A DNA stretch of 64,000 nt from SG8-41 sp964521405 (GTDB taxonomy: Bacteria; Pseudomonadota; Gammaproteobacteria; Burkholderiales; SG8-41): positions 9,550 through 73,549 of the forward strand of contig CAZFRR010000204.1 of the NCBI GenBank assembly GCA_964521405.1, given 5' to 3'. Below, piece by piece: positions 45,318 to 53,951 of this stretch (position 1 is its first letter; every line of letters begins with the position of its first letter). The notes below the pieces were generated by a model, which made no database searches, was not told the DNA's origin, and was given only the letters and a program-made list of their open reading frames with translations. The translations under genes and the position numbers were made by a program.

Positions 45318-46432
45318 AGCAGGACCAGATTGTCCCGGTGGATCAATTCGAGCTCGTCCACGTAGCCGAGCTTCGCCTCGATCTCGCTCGAGGGCGTGCG
45401 CAGGATGCGGCGCGTCTCGGCCGCGCTGTAGTTGACGAGCCCGCGCGCGATTTCGCGCCGCGACTCGTCGAGGCAGCTGACCGCCTCGCCGCGCTCGAAT
45501 TCCCCGCCGACTTCGAATACGCCGATGGGAAGCAGGCTCTTGCCCTGCGCCGTCAAGGCATTCACGGCGCCGGCGTCGAGCGTGAGGCTGCCGCGGACCT
45601 GGAGGTGGTCGGCTAGCCACTGCTTGCGCGCGGCCAGCGTCGCCCGTTCCGCGGTGAGTTGCGTGCCGATCCGCTCGCCGCCCGCGAGCCGCGGCAGCAC
45701 GTTGTCCTCGTGCCCCGAGGCGATTACGGTGTGCGCGCCGCTGCGCGCGGCGCGCTTTGCCGCGAGCACCTTCGTGAGCATGCCGCCGAGCGCAATGGGG
45801 CTGCCGGTGCCGCCCGCCATGCCTTCCAGCGCCGGGTCGCCCGCCCGGGCCTCCGCGATCAGGGTCGCCGCCGCGTGCCTGCGGGGATCCCGGTCGTAGA
45901 GGCCGGCCTGGTCGGTGAGGATCACCAGCACGTCGGCCTCGATCAGGTTGGTGACCAGGGCCGCCAGCGTATCGTTGTCGCCGAAGCGGATCTCGTCGAT
46001 GGCGACGGTGTCGTTCTCGTTGATGATGGGGACCACGCCCAGGCCGATGAGGGTGCGCAGCGTGGAGCGGGCGTTGAGATAGCGCTTGCGGTCCGCCAGG
46101 TCCTCGTGCGTCAGCAGGATCTGCGAGGTCAGCAGCTGGTGCTTGCGGAAGCAGGTTTCATAGGCCTGGATCAGGCCCATCTGGCCCACGGCCGCCGCCG
46201 CCTGCAGCTCATGCAGCGCGCGCGGGCGCTTGTCCCATCCGAGGCGCTGCATGCCGGCGGCGATGGCGCCGCTCGAGACCAGCACAACTTCGCGCCCGGA
46301 CTCACGCAGTCGCGAGATCTGCTCCGCCCAGCGCGAGAGCGCGGCGAGATCGAGCCCCCGGCCCCGGTCGGTGACCAGGCTGGAGCCGACTTTCACGACC
46401 AGCCGCTTCGCTTTTTCCAGAACGGATGCCAT
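45314..46432 (-). CDS. proB: Glutamate 5-kinase
   Basis: 372 residues: an amino-acid-kinase domain (VVKVGSSLVTDRG, VPIINENDTVAIDEIRFGDND in parts) and a C-terminal PUA domain (about 280-372). It phosphorylates glutamate as the first step of proline synthesis and is normally inhibited by proline. The ATG at 46432 lies 3 nt after a heptamer array shared with the end of obg. Confidence 0.95.
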   Translation of the reverse strand: MASVLEKAKRLVVKVGSSLVTDRGRGLDLAALSRWAEQISRLRESGREVVLVSSGAIAAGMQRLGWDKRPRALHELQAAAAVGQMGLIQAYETCFRKHQLLTSQILLTHEDLADRKRYLNARSTLRTLIGLGVVPIINENDTVAIDEIRFGDNDTLAALVTNLIEADVLVILTDQAGLYDRDPRRHAAATLIAEARAGDPALEGMAGGTGSPIALGGMLTKVLAAKRAARSGAHTVIASGHEDNVLPRLAGGERIGTQLTAERATLAARKQWLADHLQVRGSLTLDAGAVNALTAQGKSLLPIGVFEVGGEFERGEAVSCLDESRREIARGLVNYSAAETRRILRTPSSEIEAKLGYVDELELIHRDNLVLL

Positions 46433-46434
46433 AG

Positions 46435-46466
46435 GATTCGGGATTCAGCATTCAGGATTCGGGATC
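46435..46466. repeat. Heptamer array H10 across the obg-proB junction
   Basis: Units: GATTCGG, GATTCAG, CATTCAG, GATTCGG, GATC (plus-strand reading). A short partial complement (GCCGAATCCTG) is at 46503-46513 inside obg. The array encodes the last residues of Obg (IPNPEC) and its TGA stop, and ends at the proB start. Confidence 0.75.
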
Positions 46467-47515
46467 TTACGTTTGCGACCGGGTTTCGCTGGACTCCCGG
46501 ATGCCGAATCCTGTTCCAGGTGCCCCATCACCGCGAAGGAGAGCTCGCGGCAGCCTTCGCCGGTGAGCGCGGAGATGATAAAGCTTTTGCCTTTCCATCC
46601 CAAATCCTTCAGGAAGCGCTTGACCGTGCGGGCGCGGTCCTCGGCGGGGATCATGTCGATCTTGTTCACCACCACCCAGCGCGGCTTGCGGTAGAGCGCC
46701 TCGTCGTATTTCCGCAGCTCGTTGACGATCGCTTTCGCCTCGCGCACGGTGTCGGTGCCGGTATCGGGCGGAGCGATGTCCACCAGATGCAGCAATAGCC
46801 GGGTGCGCGCCAGATGGCGCAGGAACTGGTGTCCGAGCCCCGCCCCTTCGGCCGCGCCCTCGATCAGCCCGGGAATATCGGCCAGAACGAAACTGCGATT
46901 CATGTCCGCCCGCACCACGCCGAGGCTGGGCGCCAGCGTGGTGAAAGGGTAATCGGCGACCTTGGGGCGCGCGGCCGAGAGCGACCGGATCAACGTGGAC
47001 TTCCCGGCATTGGGCATGCCGAGGAGACCCACGTCGGCGAGGAGCTTCAGCTCGAGCTTCAACCGCCGGTGTTCGCCTTCGCCGCCGCGGGTAAACTGGC
47101 GCGGCGCGCGGTTCACGCTCGACTTGAAGTGCAGGTTGCCGATGCCGCCCTTGCCGCCCGCCGCGAGCAGCGCTATCTCGCCATCGCGCCCGAGATCGGC
47201 GATGGTTTCCCCCGTCTCGAGATCGCTCACCACCGTGCCAACCGGCACGCGCAGCAGCACGTCGATTGCCGATTTCCCGTACTGATCGGAACCGCGGCCG
47301 TTCTCGCCGTCCCTGGCGCGGTGGATGCGCGCAAAGCGGTAATCGACCAGCGTGTTGATGTTGCGGTCGGCGACGGCATGGATGCTGCCCCCGCGCCCGC
47401 CGTCGCCGCCATCGGGGCCGCCGCGCGGGACGAACTTCTCGCGCCGAAAGCTGGCCGCCCCATCGCCGCCTTTGCCGGCATGGACCTCGATCATGGCTTC
47501 GTCAATGAACTTCAT
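46445..47515 (-). CDS. obg: GTPase Obg/CgtA
   Basis: 356 residues: glycine-rich Obg fold (GDGAASFRREKFVPRGGPDGGDGG in parts) and a G domain with GMPNAGKSTL, DIPGLIEGA and NKID. It assists 50S ribosome assembly and the stringent response. The usual rplU-rpmA-obg order is kept. The C-terminus is short and encoded by the heptamer array at 46435-46466. Confidence 0.96.
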   Translation of the reverse strand: MKFIDEAMIEVHAGKGGDGAASFRREKFVPRGGPDGGDGGRGGSIHAVADRNINTLVDYRFARIHRARDGENGRGSDQYGKSAIDVLLRVPVGTVVSDLETGETIADLGRDGEIALLAAGGKGGIGNLHFKSSVNRAPRQFTRGGEGEHRRLKLELKLLADVGLLGMPNAGKSTLIRSLSAARPKVADYPFTTLAPSLGVVRADMNRSFVLADIPGLIEGAAEGAGLGHQFLRHLARTRLLLHLVDIAPPDTGTDTVREAKAIVNELRKYDEALYRKPRWVVVNKIDMIPAEDRARTVKRFLKDLGWKGKSFIISALTGEGCRELSFAVMGHLEQDSASGSPAKPGRKRKIPNPEC

Positions 47516-47522
47516 ACACGAC

Positions 47523-47618
47523 AGTGTTGAGTTTTGAGTGTTTAGTGTTGAGTGAAAATAACGAAGGTGTCGGCGAGTTTCATAAACTTAACACTCAACA
47601 CTATGCACTCAACACTTT
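47523..47618. repeat. Heptamer hairpin array H11
   Basis: Left arm: AGTGTTG, AGTTTTG, AGTGTTT, AGTGTTG, AGTGAAA (47523-47557). Right arm: AAACTTA, ACACTCA, ACACTAT, GCACTCA, ACACTTT (47584-47618). The left arm matches the left arm of the array at 61756 with one difference in 30 bases. It lies between rpmA and obg. Confidence 0.85.
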
Positions 47619-47640
47619 TTGTTTGCGTCCGTAAACAAAA

Positions 47641-47664
47641 AAGCCCTGTCGCGTGACAGGGCTT
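47641..47664 (-). terminator. Rho-independent terminator after rpmA
   Basis: A perfect 10-bp stem AAGCCCTGTC / GACAGGGCTT with a 4-nt loop, followed on the minus strand by a run of T (47642-47637). It is 20 nt past the rpmA stop, so obg may need partial read-through or its own promoter. Confidence 0.85.
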
Positions 47665-47684
47665 GGGGTGGGCGGTGCGTCCGC

Positions 47685-47942
47685 TCAAGCGGGCACGACG
47701 CTCACCCGTTTGTGGTTGTCCGGCCCTTTTTGCGCGAACAGCACGCGTCCTGTCACCTTGGCGAACAGCGTGTGGTCGCGTCCCATGCCGACGTTCACGC
47801 CGGGGTGCACCTGGGTTCCGCGCTGGCGCACGATGATGGAGCCCGCGCTCACCAGCTCGCCGCCGTAGCGCTTTACGCCGAGGCGCTTCGATTGCGAGTC
47901 GCGGCCGTTTCTCGAGCTGCCGCCTGCTTTTTTATGTGCCAT
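47685..47942 (-). CDS. rpmA: 50S ribosomal protein L27
   Basis: 85 residues with the typical start MAHKKAGGSSRNGRDSQSKRLG (in parts) and RQRGTQVHPG. L27 reaches the peptidyl-transferase centre. It follows rplU by 23 nt in the same transcript. Confidence 0.97.
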   Translation of the reverse strand: MAHKKAGGSSRNGRDSQSKRLGVKRYGGELVSAGSIIVRQRGTQVHPGVNVGMGRDHTLFAKVTGRVLFAQKGPDNHKRVSVVPA

Positions 47943-47965
47943 GTATCCGTTTCCTCGAAGGGCTA

Positions 47966-48277
47966 TTACGCAGCAATTCCGAGAATCTCGATCTCGGTGT
48001 AGTTCTGACGGTGCCCCTGGCTCTTGCGGTAGTGCTTGCGCCGCCTCATCTTGTAGATGTGCACCTTGTCGCCGCGGCCGTGCTTCAGCACCTTGGCCGT
48101 GACCCTGGCCCCGGCGATGAGCGGCGCGCCCATCTGGATCGCGTCGCCATCGGCCACCAGCAGGACTTCCTCGAGCTGGATTTCCTGCCCGACTTCAGCG
48201 GCAATCTGCTCGATTCTCAGTTTCTCACCGGCACTGACCCGGTACTGCTTGCCGCCGGTCTTGACCACTGCATACAT
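47966..48277 (-). CDS. rplU: 50S ribosomal protein L21
   Basis: 103 residues, MYAVVKTGGKQYRVSAGEKL at the start and RRRKHYRKSQGHRQNYT near the end, both diagnostic. It binds 23S rRNA. Its promoter is clear at 48325-48353. Confidence 0.97.
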   Translation of the reverse strand: MYAVVKTGGKQYRVSAGEKLRIEQIAAEVGQEIQLEEVLLVADGDAIQMGAPLIAGARVTAKVLKHGRGDKVHIYKMRRRKHYRKSQGHRQNYTEIEILGIAA

Positions 48278-48324
48278 ATCGCCGCCCGCTTGTTGACTGT
48301 TTAGCCTGGATTGGAGAGCCGCGC

Positions 48325-48353
48325 ATTCTACAAAAAATGCGCTTCCTAGTCAA
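48325..48353 (-). promoter_or_regulatory. sigma-70 promoter of rplU-rpmA
   Basis: On the minus strand TTGACT (48353-48348) and TAGAAT (48330-48325) are separated by exactly 17 nt. This is the strongest promoter match on the minus strand in the window and suits a ribosomal-protein operon. Confidence 0.75.
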
Positions 48354-48473
48354 AGGAATTCGCGTGGCAGAAATCGGGGACCGGGTTTGCCATCAAGGGG
48401 TTAGGGGCAGGGGGGCGGAACGGGGCGAAACGGTTTGCTGGTATCATCCAGCCTCTTTTTGCGGGGTGAAACG

Positions 48474-49442
48474 GTGGCGCTGGAGGCAATACGCGAGTTC
48501 GTGGAGGCGGATATGCGCGCCGTGGACGGCGTGATCCGCTCCCGACTCGATTCCGGCGTGCTGCTGATCCGCCAGGTGGCGGAATACATCGTTGGCGGCG
48601 GGGGCAAGCGCCTGCGCCCGATGCTGCTGCTGCTCTCGGCCGGCGCTTTCGGCTACCGCGGGCCGCATCGGCACGAACTCGCTGCGGTGGTCGAATTCAT
48701 CCATACCGCGACGCTGCTGCACGATGATGTCGTGGACGAATCCGAGCTGCGGCGCGGACGGGCCACGGGCAACGCGCTGTTCGGCAACGCCACGGCCGTT
48801 CTGGTCGGCGATTTTGTCTATTCGCGCGCGTTCCAGATGATGGTGGAAGTGGACAGCCTGCGCGTGCTGCGGGTGCTGGCGGACGCGACCAACGTGATCG
48901 CCGAGGGCGAGGTGATGCAGTTGATGAGCTGCCACAACCCCGACCTCGAGGAGGCGGGCTACCTCGAGGTGATCCGCTACAAGACGGCGAAGCTGTTCGA
49001 GGCCGCCACGCGCCTTGGGGCGATCCTGGGCGCCGCGCCGCGCGAGGAGGAGGACGCGGTCGCCAATTACGGCACGCACCTCGGCACCGCGTTCCAGCTG
49101 ATCGACGACGTGCTCGATTACTCCGGCGACCAGGCGGTGATCGGCAAGAATCTGGGCGATGATCTCGCGGAGGGCAAGCCGACGCTGCCGCTGATCTATG
49201 CCATCCAGCACGGCACCCCGCAGCAGGCGCAACAGGTCCGGCACGCCATCGAGCACGGCGGGCGCGACGAGCTGGGCGCGGTAATCGAGGTGATTTCCTC
49301 CACCGGCGCGCTCGATTACTCGAGGGAGCAGGCGCGGCGGGAGTCGCGCGCCGCCAGCGAGGCGCTCGCGCGCCTGCCACATTCAAGGGAACGCGATTAT
49401 TTGCTACAATTAGCGGACTTCGCGGTGACGCGGAGTTACTAG
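48474..49442 (+). CDS. ispB: Polyprenyl (octaprenyl) diphosphate synthase
   Basis: 322 residues from the GTG at 48474. It has the first Asp-rich motif DDVVD at 84-88 with GKRLRPMLLLLSA before it, and the second, LIDDVLDYSGD. It makes the side chain of ubiquinone. It is divergent from rplU as in many betaproteobacteria; no ATG is available near the conserved N-terminus. Confidence 0.94.
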   Translation: MALEAIREFVEADMRAVDGVIRSRLDSGVLLIRQVAEYIVGGGGKRLRPMLLLLSAGAFGYRGPHRHELAAVVEFIHTATLLHDDVVDESELRRGRATGNALFGNATAVLVGDFVYSRAFQMMVEVDSLRVLRVLADATNVIAEGEVMQLMSCHNPDLEEAGYLEVIRYKTAKLFEAATRLGAILGAAPREEEDAVANYGTHLGTAFQLIDDVLDYSGDQAVIGKNLGDDLAEGKPTLPLIYAIQHGTPQQAQQVRHAIEHGGRDELGAVIEVISSTGALDYSREQARRESRAASEALARLPHSRERDYLLQLADFAVTRSY

Positions 49443-49542
49443 CGGTCGGCAGTTTGCAGTTGGCAGCGGTCAGTCAAGATAGCGCGGCTACGCCGCGCGT
49501 TTTTTTCGACGTTCTGCGAACCGCCAACCGCCAACTGTCGGC
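49442..49542. repeat. Heptamer hairpin array H12 enclosing a terminator
   Basis: Left arm: GCGGTCG, GCAGTTT, GCAGTTG, GCAGCGG, TCAGTCA (49442-49476). Right arm: TGCGAAC, CGCCAAC, CGCCAAC, TGTCGGC (49515-49542). The arms are complementary, and the ispB terminator sits in the loop. The array starts in the last base of the ispB stop. Confidence 0.85.
49482..49506 (+). terminator. Rho-independent terminator of ispB
   Basis: A 7-bp GC stem (GCGCGGC / GCCGCGC) with the loop TAC is followed by seven T residues. It is enclosed by the arms of the heptamer array. Confidence 0.85.
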
Positions 49543-49549
49543 ATGACCT

Positions 49550-49626
49550 CGGGGTGTAGCGCAGCCTGGTAGCGCACTGCGTTCGGGACGCAGGTGTCGG
49601 AGGTTCAAATCCTCTCACCCCGACCA
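49550..49626 (+). tRNA. tRNA-Pro (anticodon CGG)
   Basis: A 77-nt cloverleaf with encoded CCA: acceptor CGGGGTG pairs with CACCCCG, the anticodon arm is CTGCG-TTCGGGA-CGCAG, giving anticodon CGG, and the T arm contains GGTTCAAATCC. It reads proline CCG codons. Confidence 0.97.
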
Positions 49627-49728
49627 ATCTTTCCCGCTCCTCCGCACCGTCAGGCGTTCCCGCCCTCGACGCGTCGCGGAGGTTGGGGCAAACTAAAAGC
49701 GTCACCCAACCGGGCCTCGGAGCGCTGC

Positions 49729-49965
49729 TTGGCGAAAATCATTCTTCTCGTCCTCGGGTTGCTCGCCGTCTACTGGATACTCAAGAGCTACCGCCGCCGC
49801 ATTGACCGGGGCGAGCCGAAACCGCCCGCCGCGGGCGGCGAAGACATGGTCCGGTGCGCCCAGTGCGGCGTGCATCTGCCGCGCAGCGAGGGCCTCACCA
49901 CGCAGGGCGATTTTTTCTGCTGCGCCGAGCATCAGCGGGCGCACCAGGCCGGACGGCGGCCCTGA
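49729..49965 (+). CDS. PP0621-type small membrane protein with Cys-rich tail
   Basis: 78 residues from the TTG at 49729: one membrane segment (IILLVLGLLAVYWIL), a basic stretch and a cysteine-rich tail (RCAQCGVHLPRSEG, FFCCAEH) that could bind zinc. The family regularly precedes pilS in betaproteobacteria. Its stop overlaps the pilS start as TGATG. Confidence 0.8.
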   Translation: MAKIILLVLGLLAVYWILKSYRRRIDRGEPKPPAAGGEDMVRCAQCGVHLPRSEGLTTQGDFFCCAEHQRAHQAGRRP

Positions 49966-51584
49966 TGAGCCTGGCCGGCGCCGAGCGGCAAGCCGCCTGG
50001 GATGTCGATTCCCTGGCGGCCGCCGGGGAGCACCCCGAGCCGTTCTGGCGCTCGCTGTTCTATTTCAACGTCTACCGCCTGGTCGTCGCGCTGCTGCTGC
50101 TCATGAGCGTGGCAATCTGGGGGCAGAGCCTCTGGTTCGGCTCGCGCGATCACACGCTGTTCGTCGTCGCCAACGTCACCTACCTGGTATTCAGCGTCGC
50201 GTGCTTCGTGCTGATCAGCGCGCGCTGGCGTTTCAACCTGCAACTGACGCTCCAGGTGGCCGCCGACATCGGCTTCATCCTGCTCCTCACCTACGCCAGC
50301 AGCGGCATTTCCAGCGGCCTGGGCCTGCTGCTGCTCACCACGCTGGCCGGCGCGGGGCTCATCAGCCGCGGCCGGTTGACGCTGTTCTACGCCGCGCTCG
50401 CCAGCATCGGGGTGCTGCTCGAGCAGACCTACGAAGTGCTGAAGCTCGACGTCCCCGAGACCCAGTTCGTGCAGGCGGGGCTGCTGTCGGCGGCCTATTT
50501 TGCGATCGCCTGGCTCGCGCACGCGCTGGCGCGTTACACGGTGGCGAGCGAGCAGCTTGCCGCCCAACGCGAGATCGATCTTGCCAACATGGAGCAGGTG
50601 AACCAGCTCGTCATCCGGGACATGCAGGACGGCGTGCTGGTGGTGGACGAGCGCGGAGCGATCCGCCAGCGGAACGCGCGGGCCGAACAGCTGCTGGGGC
50701 CGCTGCCGGACGGGCGCGGCGAGACGCAGCTCGCCCAGTATGCGCCGAAGCTCGCCGCGCAATTCGAGATCTGGCGCGCCCGCATGGGGGTGGATGACGG
50801 CCCGCGCACGCCGTTCCGGAACAACGTCAGCGCGCGTTTCGTGCCGATCGGCGGCAGCCGCAGGCATGTCGGGGCGGTCATCTTTCTCGAGGACCAGAGC
50901 CGCATCCAGGCCGAGGCGCGCCAGCTGAAACTGGCCGCGCTGGGGCGCCTCACCGCCAACATTGCGCACGAGGTGAGAAACCCGCTCGGCGCGATCAGCC
51001 ACGCAGCGCAACTCTTGCAGGAGGAGCCCGGCGTGAACGACACCTCGGCGCGCCTCATCACCATCATCAACGAGAACAGCCGTCGCCTCGACCGCATGGT
51101 GAACGATGTTCTGCGGTTGAACCGCGGCGACCGCGCGACCCGCGAGCGCTTCAAGCTGGCCGATTTCCTGGGCGGCTTCGTCGATCAATTCTCGCAGATC
51201 GAGAAAATCGATCCCGGCATCTTTCGTATCGAGTGCGCGGCTGAGCTCGAGGTGCTGTTCGACCGCAGCCATCTCAACCAGGTCATGTGGAACCTGTGCC
51301 GCAATGCGCTGCGCCACAGCCGGCGCGGCCCGGCGAGCATCTCGGTTCGCGTCTCGATCAAGCGTGCCGGCAGTACTGTAAAATTGGACGTGGTGGATGA
51401 CGGCCCCGGCGTGGCCCCCGAGGCGCGAGCCCAGCTGTTCGAGCCGTTCTTCACCACCGCCGCCGGCGGCACTGGCCTGGGCCTCTACATTGCGCGCGAA
51501 GTATGCGAGGCGAACGGCGCCACGCTCGACTACGTCGAGACCGCCCGCGGCGCGCAGTTCACCGTGCAGTGCTGGGCCGGCTGA
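49965..51584 (+). CDS. pilS: Sensor histidine kinase PilS
   Basis: 539 residues. About six membrane segments in the first 190 residues are followed by a PAS-like domain, the phospho-acceptor helix (IAHEVRNPLGAISHA) and an ATPase domain with NLCRNALRHS and GTGLGLYIA. With PilR it controls sigma-54-dependent pilin transcription in pseudomonads and neisserial relatives. No pilin gene lies in the window. The ATG at 49965 overlaps the previous stop. Confidence 0.92.
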   Translation: MSLAGAERQAAWDVDSLAAAGEHPEPFWRSLFYFNVYRLVVALLLLMSVAIWGQSLWFGSRDHTLFVVANVTYLVFSVACFVLISARWRFNLQLTLQVAADIGFILLLTYASSGISSGLGLLLLTTLAGAGLISRGRLTLFYAALASIGVLLEQTYEVLKLDVPETQFVQAGLLSAAYFAIAWLAHALARYTVASEQLAAQREIDLANMEQVNQLVIRDMQDGVLVVDERGAIRQRNARAEQLLGPLPDGRGETQLAQYAPKLAAQFEIWRARMGVDDGPRTPFRNNVSARFVPIGGSRRHVGAVIFLEDQSRIQAEARQLKLAALGRLTANIAHEVRNPLGAISHAAQLLQEEPGVNDTSARLITIINENSRRLDRMVNDVLRLNRGDRATRERFKLADFLGGFVDQFSQIEKIDPGIFRIECAAELEVLFDRSHLNQVMWNLCRNALRHSRRGPASISVRVSIKRAGSTVKLDVVDDGPGVAPEARAQLFEPFFTTAAGGTGLGLYIAREVCEANGATLDYVETARGAQFTVQCWAG

Positions 51585-51689
51585 GAGCGGTGAGTGGTGA
51601 GTGGTGAGTAGTGAGTGGTAAGAGCCGAGTGAGGTTGTCCGTCTCTGACCAGAGCCATCCACTCACCACTCACCACTCACGACTCACGC
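51585..51689. repeat. Heptamer hairpin array H13
   Basis: Left arm: GAGCGGT, GAGTGGT, GAGTGGT, GAGTAGT, GAGTGGT, AAGAGCC (51585-51626). Right arm: CCATCCA, CTCACCA, CTCACCA, CTCACGA, CTCACGC (51655-51689). It separates pilS from pilR, genes that are normally adjacent, and starts directly after the pilS stop. Confidence 0.85.
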
Positions 51690-51702
51690 ATTATCGAGGC
51701 AC

Positions 51703-53085
51703 ATGAGCGCGAAGTCCCACATCCTGGTCGTTGACGACGAAGCCGACATCCGCGAGCTGCTCGGCATGACGCTTGCGCGCATGGGGCTGGAAGCCCACTG
51801 CGCTGCCAACACCACCGAGGCCTACGCGCTCCTCGGCAAAAACAGCTACGACCTCTGCCTGACCGACATGCGGCTGCCCGATGGCGACGGGCTCACGGTG
51901 GTGGATTACGTCGTCAAGCACCACCCCAATCTGCCGGTGGCCGTCATCACCGCGCACGGCAGCACCGAGAACGCCGTGGCCGCCCTCAAGGCGGGCGCGT
52001 TCGATTACCTCGCCAAGCCGGTGTCGCTAGACCAGTTGCGAACGCTGGTGCGCTCGGCATTGAAGCTGCCGCAGGCTGCCCGGCAGCGGGGCCAGGAGGA
52101 GGCGGTGCCGCCGCCATCCGGCGCGCCGCTCCTCATCGGGTCATCCGGCCCGATGTGGGCTGTGCGCGCGATGATCGACCGCCTCGCCCGCACCCAGGCG
52201 CCGATCCACATCAGTGGCGAATCCGGCAGCGGCAAGGAACTGGCGGCGCGGCTGATCCACGACAAGGGCTCGCGGGTCGACGAGCCGTTCGTCCCGGTCA
52301 ACTGCGGCGCAATCCCGGAAAACCTGATGGAGAGTGAATTCTTCGGCTACAAGAAAGGTGCGTTCACCGGCGCCGCGGCCGACCGCGAGGGTTTCTTCCA
52401 GGCCGCCAGCGGCGGCACGCTGTTCCTAGACGAAGTGGCGGATCTGCCGCTGACCATGCAGGTGAAGCTGCTGCGCGCGATCCAGGAGAAGAAGGTGCGC
52501 AAGGTCGGCTCCACCGGCGAGGAGCCGGTTGACGTTCGCATCATCAGCGCCACCCACCGCAACCTCGGGGAAGAGGTCAAGCAGGGCAAGTTCCGCCAGG
52601 ATCTCTACTACCGGTTGAACGTGATCGAGCTGAAGATGCCGGCGCTGCGCGAGATGCGCGAGGACATCCTGCCGCTCGCGCAGGCCATACTCGCGCGGCA
52701 GGCTGCCGCGGGCGGGGGCAAGGAACAGCGGCTGTCCGCGGCCGCGCTCGAGAAGCTCTCCCGCTATGATTTTCCAGGCAACGTGCGCGAGCTCGAGAAC
52801 GTGCTGGAGCGGGCGCTCGCGCTGACCACGGGCGAAGAGATCCAGGCCGAAGACCTGCAGCTCGCGCCAGCCAGCGTCGAGCCGCAAGCGCTCCCGGCCG
52901 AGCTCTCCGGGCTGCCGTTGCAGGAGCGGCTCGACGCAGTCGAGCGGAAAGCGATTTTCGCCGCGCTCGAGCAGACGCGCTACAACCGCACCGCGGCGGC
53001 GAAGGTGCTGGGCATCACCTTCCGCGCGCTGCGCTACCGGATGGAGCGGCTCGGGATCAAGGACGAGCTCGACTCCAAAGGCTGA
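51703..53085 (+). CDS. pilR: Sigma-54-dependent response regulator PilR
   Basis: 460 residues: a receiver domain with D55 as phosphorylation site (CLTDMRLPDGDG), a sigma-54 AAA+ domain with GESGSGKE (Walker A) and the GAFTGA loop, and a Fis-type HTH at the end (NRTAAAKVLGITFRALRYR in parts). It activates sigma-54 promoters on signal from PilS. Confidence 0.94.
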   Translation: MSAKSHILVVDDEADIRELLGMTLARMGLEAHCAANTTEAYALLGKNSYDLCLTDMRLPDGDGLTVVDYVVKHHPNLPVAVITAHGSTENAVAALKAGAFDYLAKPVSLDQLRTLVRSALKLPQAARQRGQEEAVPPPSGAPLLIGSSGPMWAVRAMIDRLARTQAPIHISGESGSGKELAARLIHDKGSRVDEPFVPVNCGAIPENLMESEFFGYKKGAFTGAAADREGFFQAASGGTLFLDEVADLPLTMQVKLLRAIQEKKVRKVGSTGEEPVDVRIISATHRNLGEEVKQGKFRQDLYYRLNVIELKMPALREMREDILPLAQAILARQAAAGGGKEQRLSAAALEKLSRYDFPGNVRELENVLERALALTTGEEIQAEDLQLAPASVEPQALPAELSGLPLQERLDAVERKAIFAALEQTRYNRTAAAKVLGITFRALRYRMERLGIKDELDSKG

Positions 53086-53150
53086 ACGCGGGCTGAACGC
53101 GTGGCACGCGCTCAGCCTGAATAATAATCAAGGAATGAACCCCAATCGCT

Positions 53151-53825
53151 TTGCCACAAAGACTGCGCATCGATAACGAAGGTCTGGTTGAGGGCATTAG
53201 GTTCATTCCTTCGCCCAACTGCGATGCGCGCCCCGCCGGCTGCGCGATCGATCTCCTCGTCATCCACCACATCAGCCTGCCGCCGGGTGAGTTCGGCGGT
53301 AACGGCATCGTCGAGCTCTTTACCAACCGCCTCGATCCGGCGGCGCACCCGTTCTACGCCTCGATCGCGGGCACGAAAGTGTCCGCCCACTTCCTGGTGC
53401 GCCGCGACGGTGGCCTCACCCAGTTCGTGCCGTGCGCGATGCGCGCGTGGCACGCGGGCGAGTCGGCCTGGAAGGGGAGGGCGCGCTGCAACGATTTCTC
53501 GGTCGGCATCGAAGTGGAAGGCAGCGGCGAAGTGTCGTTCACGGACGCGCAGTACGAGCGGCTCGCCCAGTTGACGCGCGCGCTGCGGGCGCGTTACCCG
53601 ATCGCCGACATCGCGGGGCATTCCGATATCGCACCGGGGCGGAAGAGCGACCCGGGGCCGCTCTTCGACTGGGCGCGGTATCGCGCGATGTTGAATGAAA
53701 AAGCTGAACCACAAAGGACACGTTGGACGCAAAGGAAAAGCAGGAATCGAACCGCCAAGAAGACCAGAACGAAATTACGAACCGCCAAGGCGCCAAGACG
53801 CCAAAGAAAATCGAAAAAGAATTGA
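53151..53825 (+). CDS. ampD: 1,6-anhydro-N-acetylmuramyl-L-alanine amidase AmpD, with repeat-encoded tail
   Basis: 224 residues. The amidase_2 domain has zinc ligands in VIHHISLPPGEFGG, HAGES and GHSDIAPGRKSDPG, and reaches the usual end at FDWARYRAML (about residue 182). A further 42 very basic residues (Arg, Lys, Thr-rich) follow, encoded by purine-rich CGCCAAG-type repeats, so the original stop appears to have been lost. AmpD recycles cytoplasmic muropeptides and in some species affects beta-lactamase induction. Confidence 0.9.
   Translation: MPQRLRIDNEGLVEGIRFIPSPNCDARPAGCAIDLLVIHHISLPPGEFGGNGIVELFTNRLDPAAHPFYASIAGTKVSAHFLVRRDGGLTQFVPCAMRAWHAGESAWKGRARCNDFSVGIEVEGSGEVSFTDAQYERLAQLTRALRARYPIADIAGHSDIAPGRKSDPGPLFDWARYRAMLNEKAEPQRTRWTQRKSRNRTAKKTRTKLRTAKAPRRQRKSKKN
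53755..53806. repeat. CGCCAAG repeats, 8-bp period, inside ampD tail
   Basis: The word ACCGCCAAG occurs at 53751-53759 and 53781-53789, and CGCCAAGG, CGCCAAGA, CGCCAAAG follow one another at an 8-bp period (53783-53806). Similar words recur at 63611-63667. No complementary arm is present here. Confidence 0.65.
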
Positions 53826-53873
53826 GAATAACTTGGGTGTTGCACAGTAACCTTTCCCTCTGAAAATCTCCCC

Positions 53874-53917
53874 CGCGCGTTAAGCGGCGAAGCCTTCGTC
53901 CGCTCGAACGCGCGGAG
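53874..53917 (-). repeat. attC-like bulged hairpin, copy A
   Basis: On the minus strand CTCCGCGCGTTCGAGCGG and CCGCTTAACGCGCG pair with one extra base (C) bulged in the first arm. A second copy with the same arms and the same bulge but another loop lies at 59096-59144 in the opposite orientation. The 1-nt bulge and the GTTC-AAGC-like/GCTTAAC pairing resemble the L boxes of integron attC sites. GTTTAAC precedes copy A, but the GTTRRRY recombination core is missing. Confidence 0.6.
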
Positions 53918-53945
53918 TTAAACGGGGGCTTTGCCTCCCGTTTAA
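53918..53945. repeat. Strong hairpin in the ampD-nrdA gap
   Basis: TTAAACGGGGGC pairs with GCCTCCCGTTTAA (12 bp with one bulge, 3-nt loop). It could end transcription from ampD, although no T-run follows. The rest of the 53826-54250 gap holds the attC-like hairpin, a DnaA box and NrdR boxes described separately. Confidence 0.6.
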
Positions 53946-53951
53946 CCCTAC

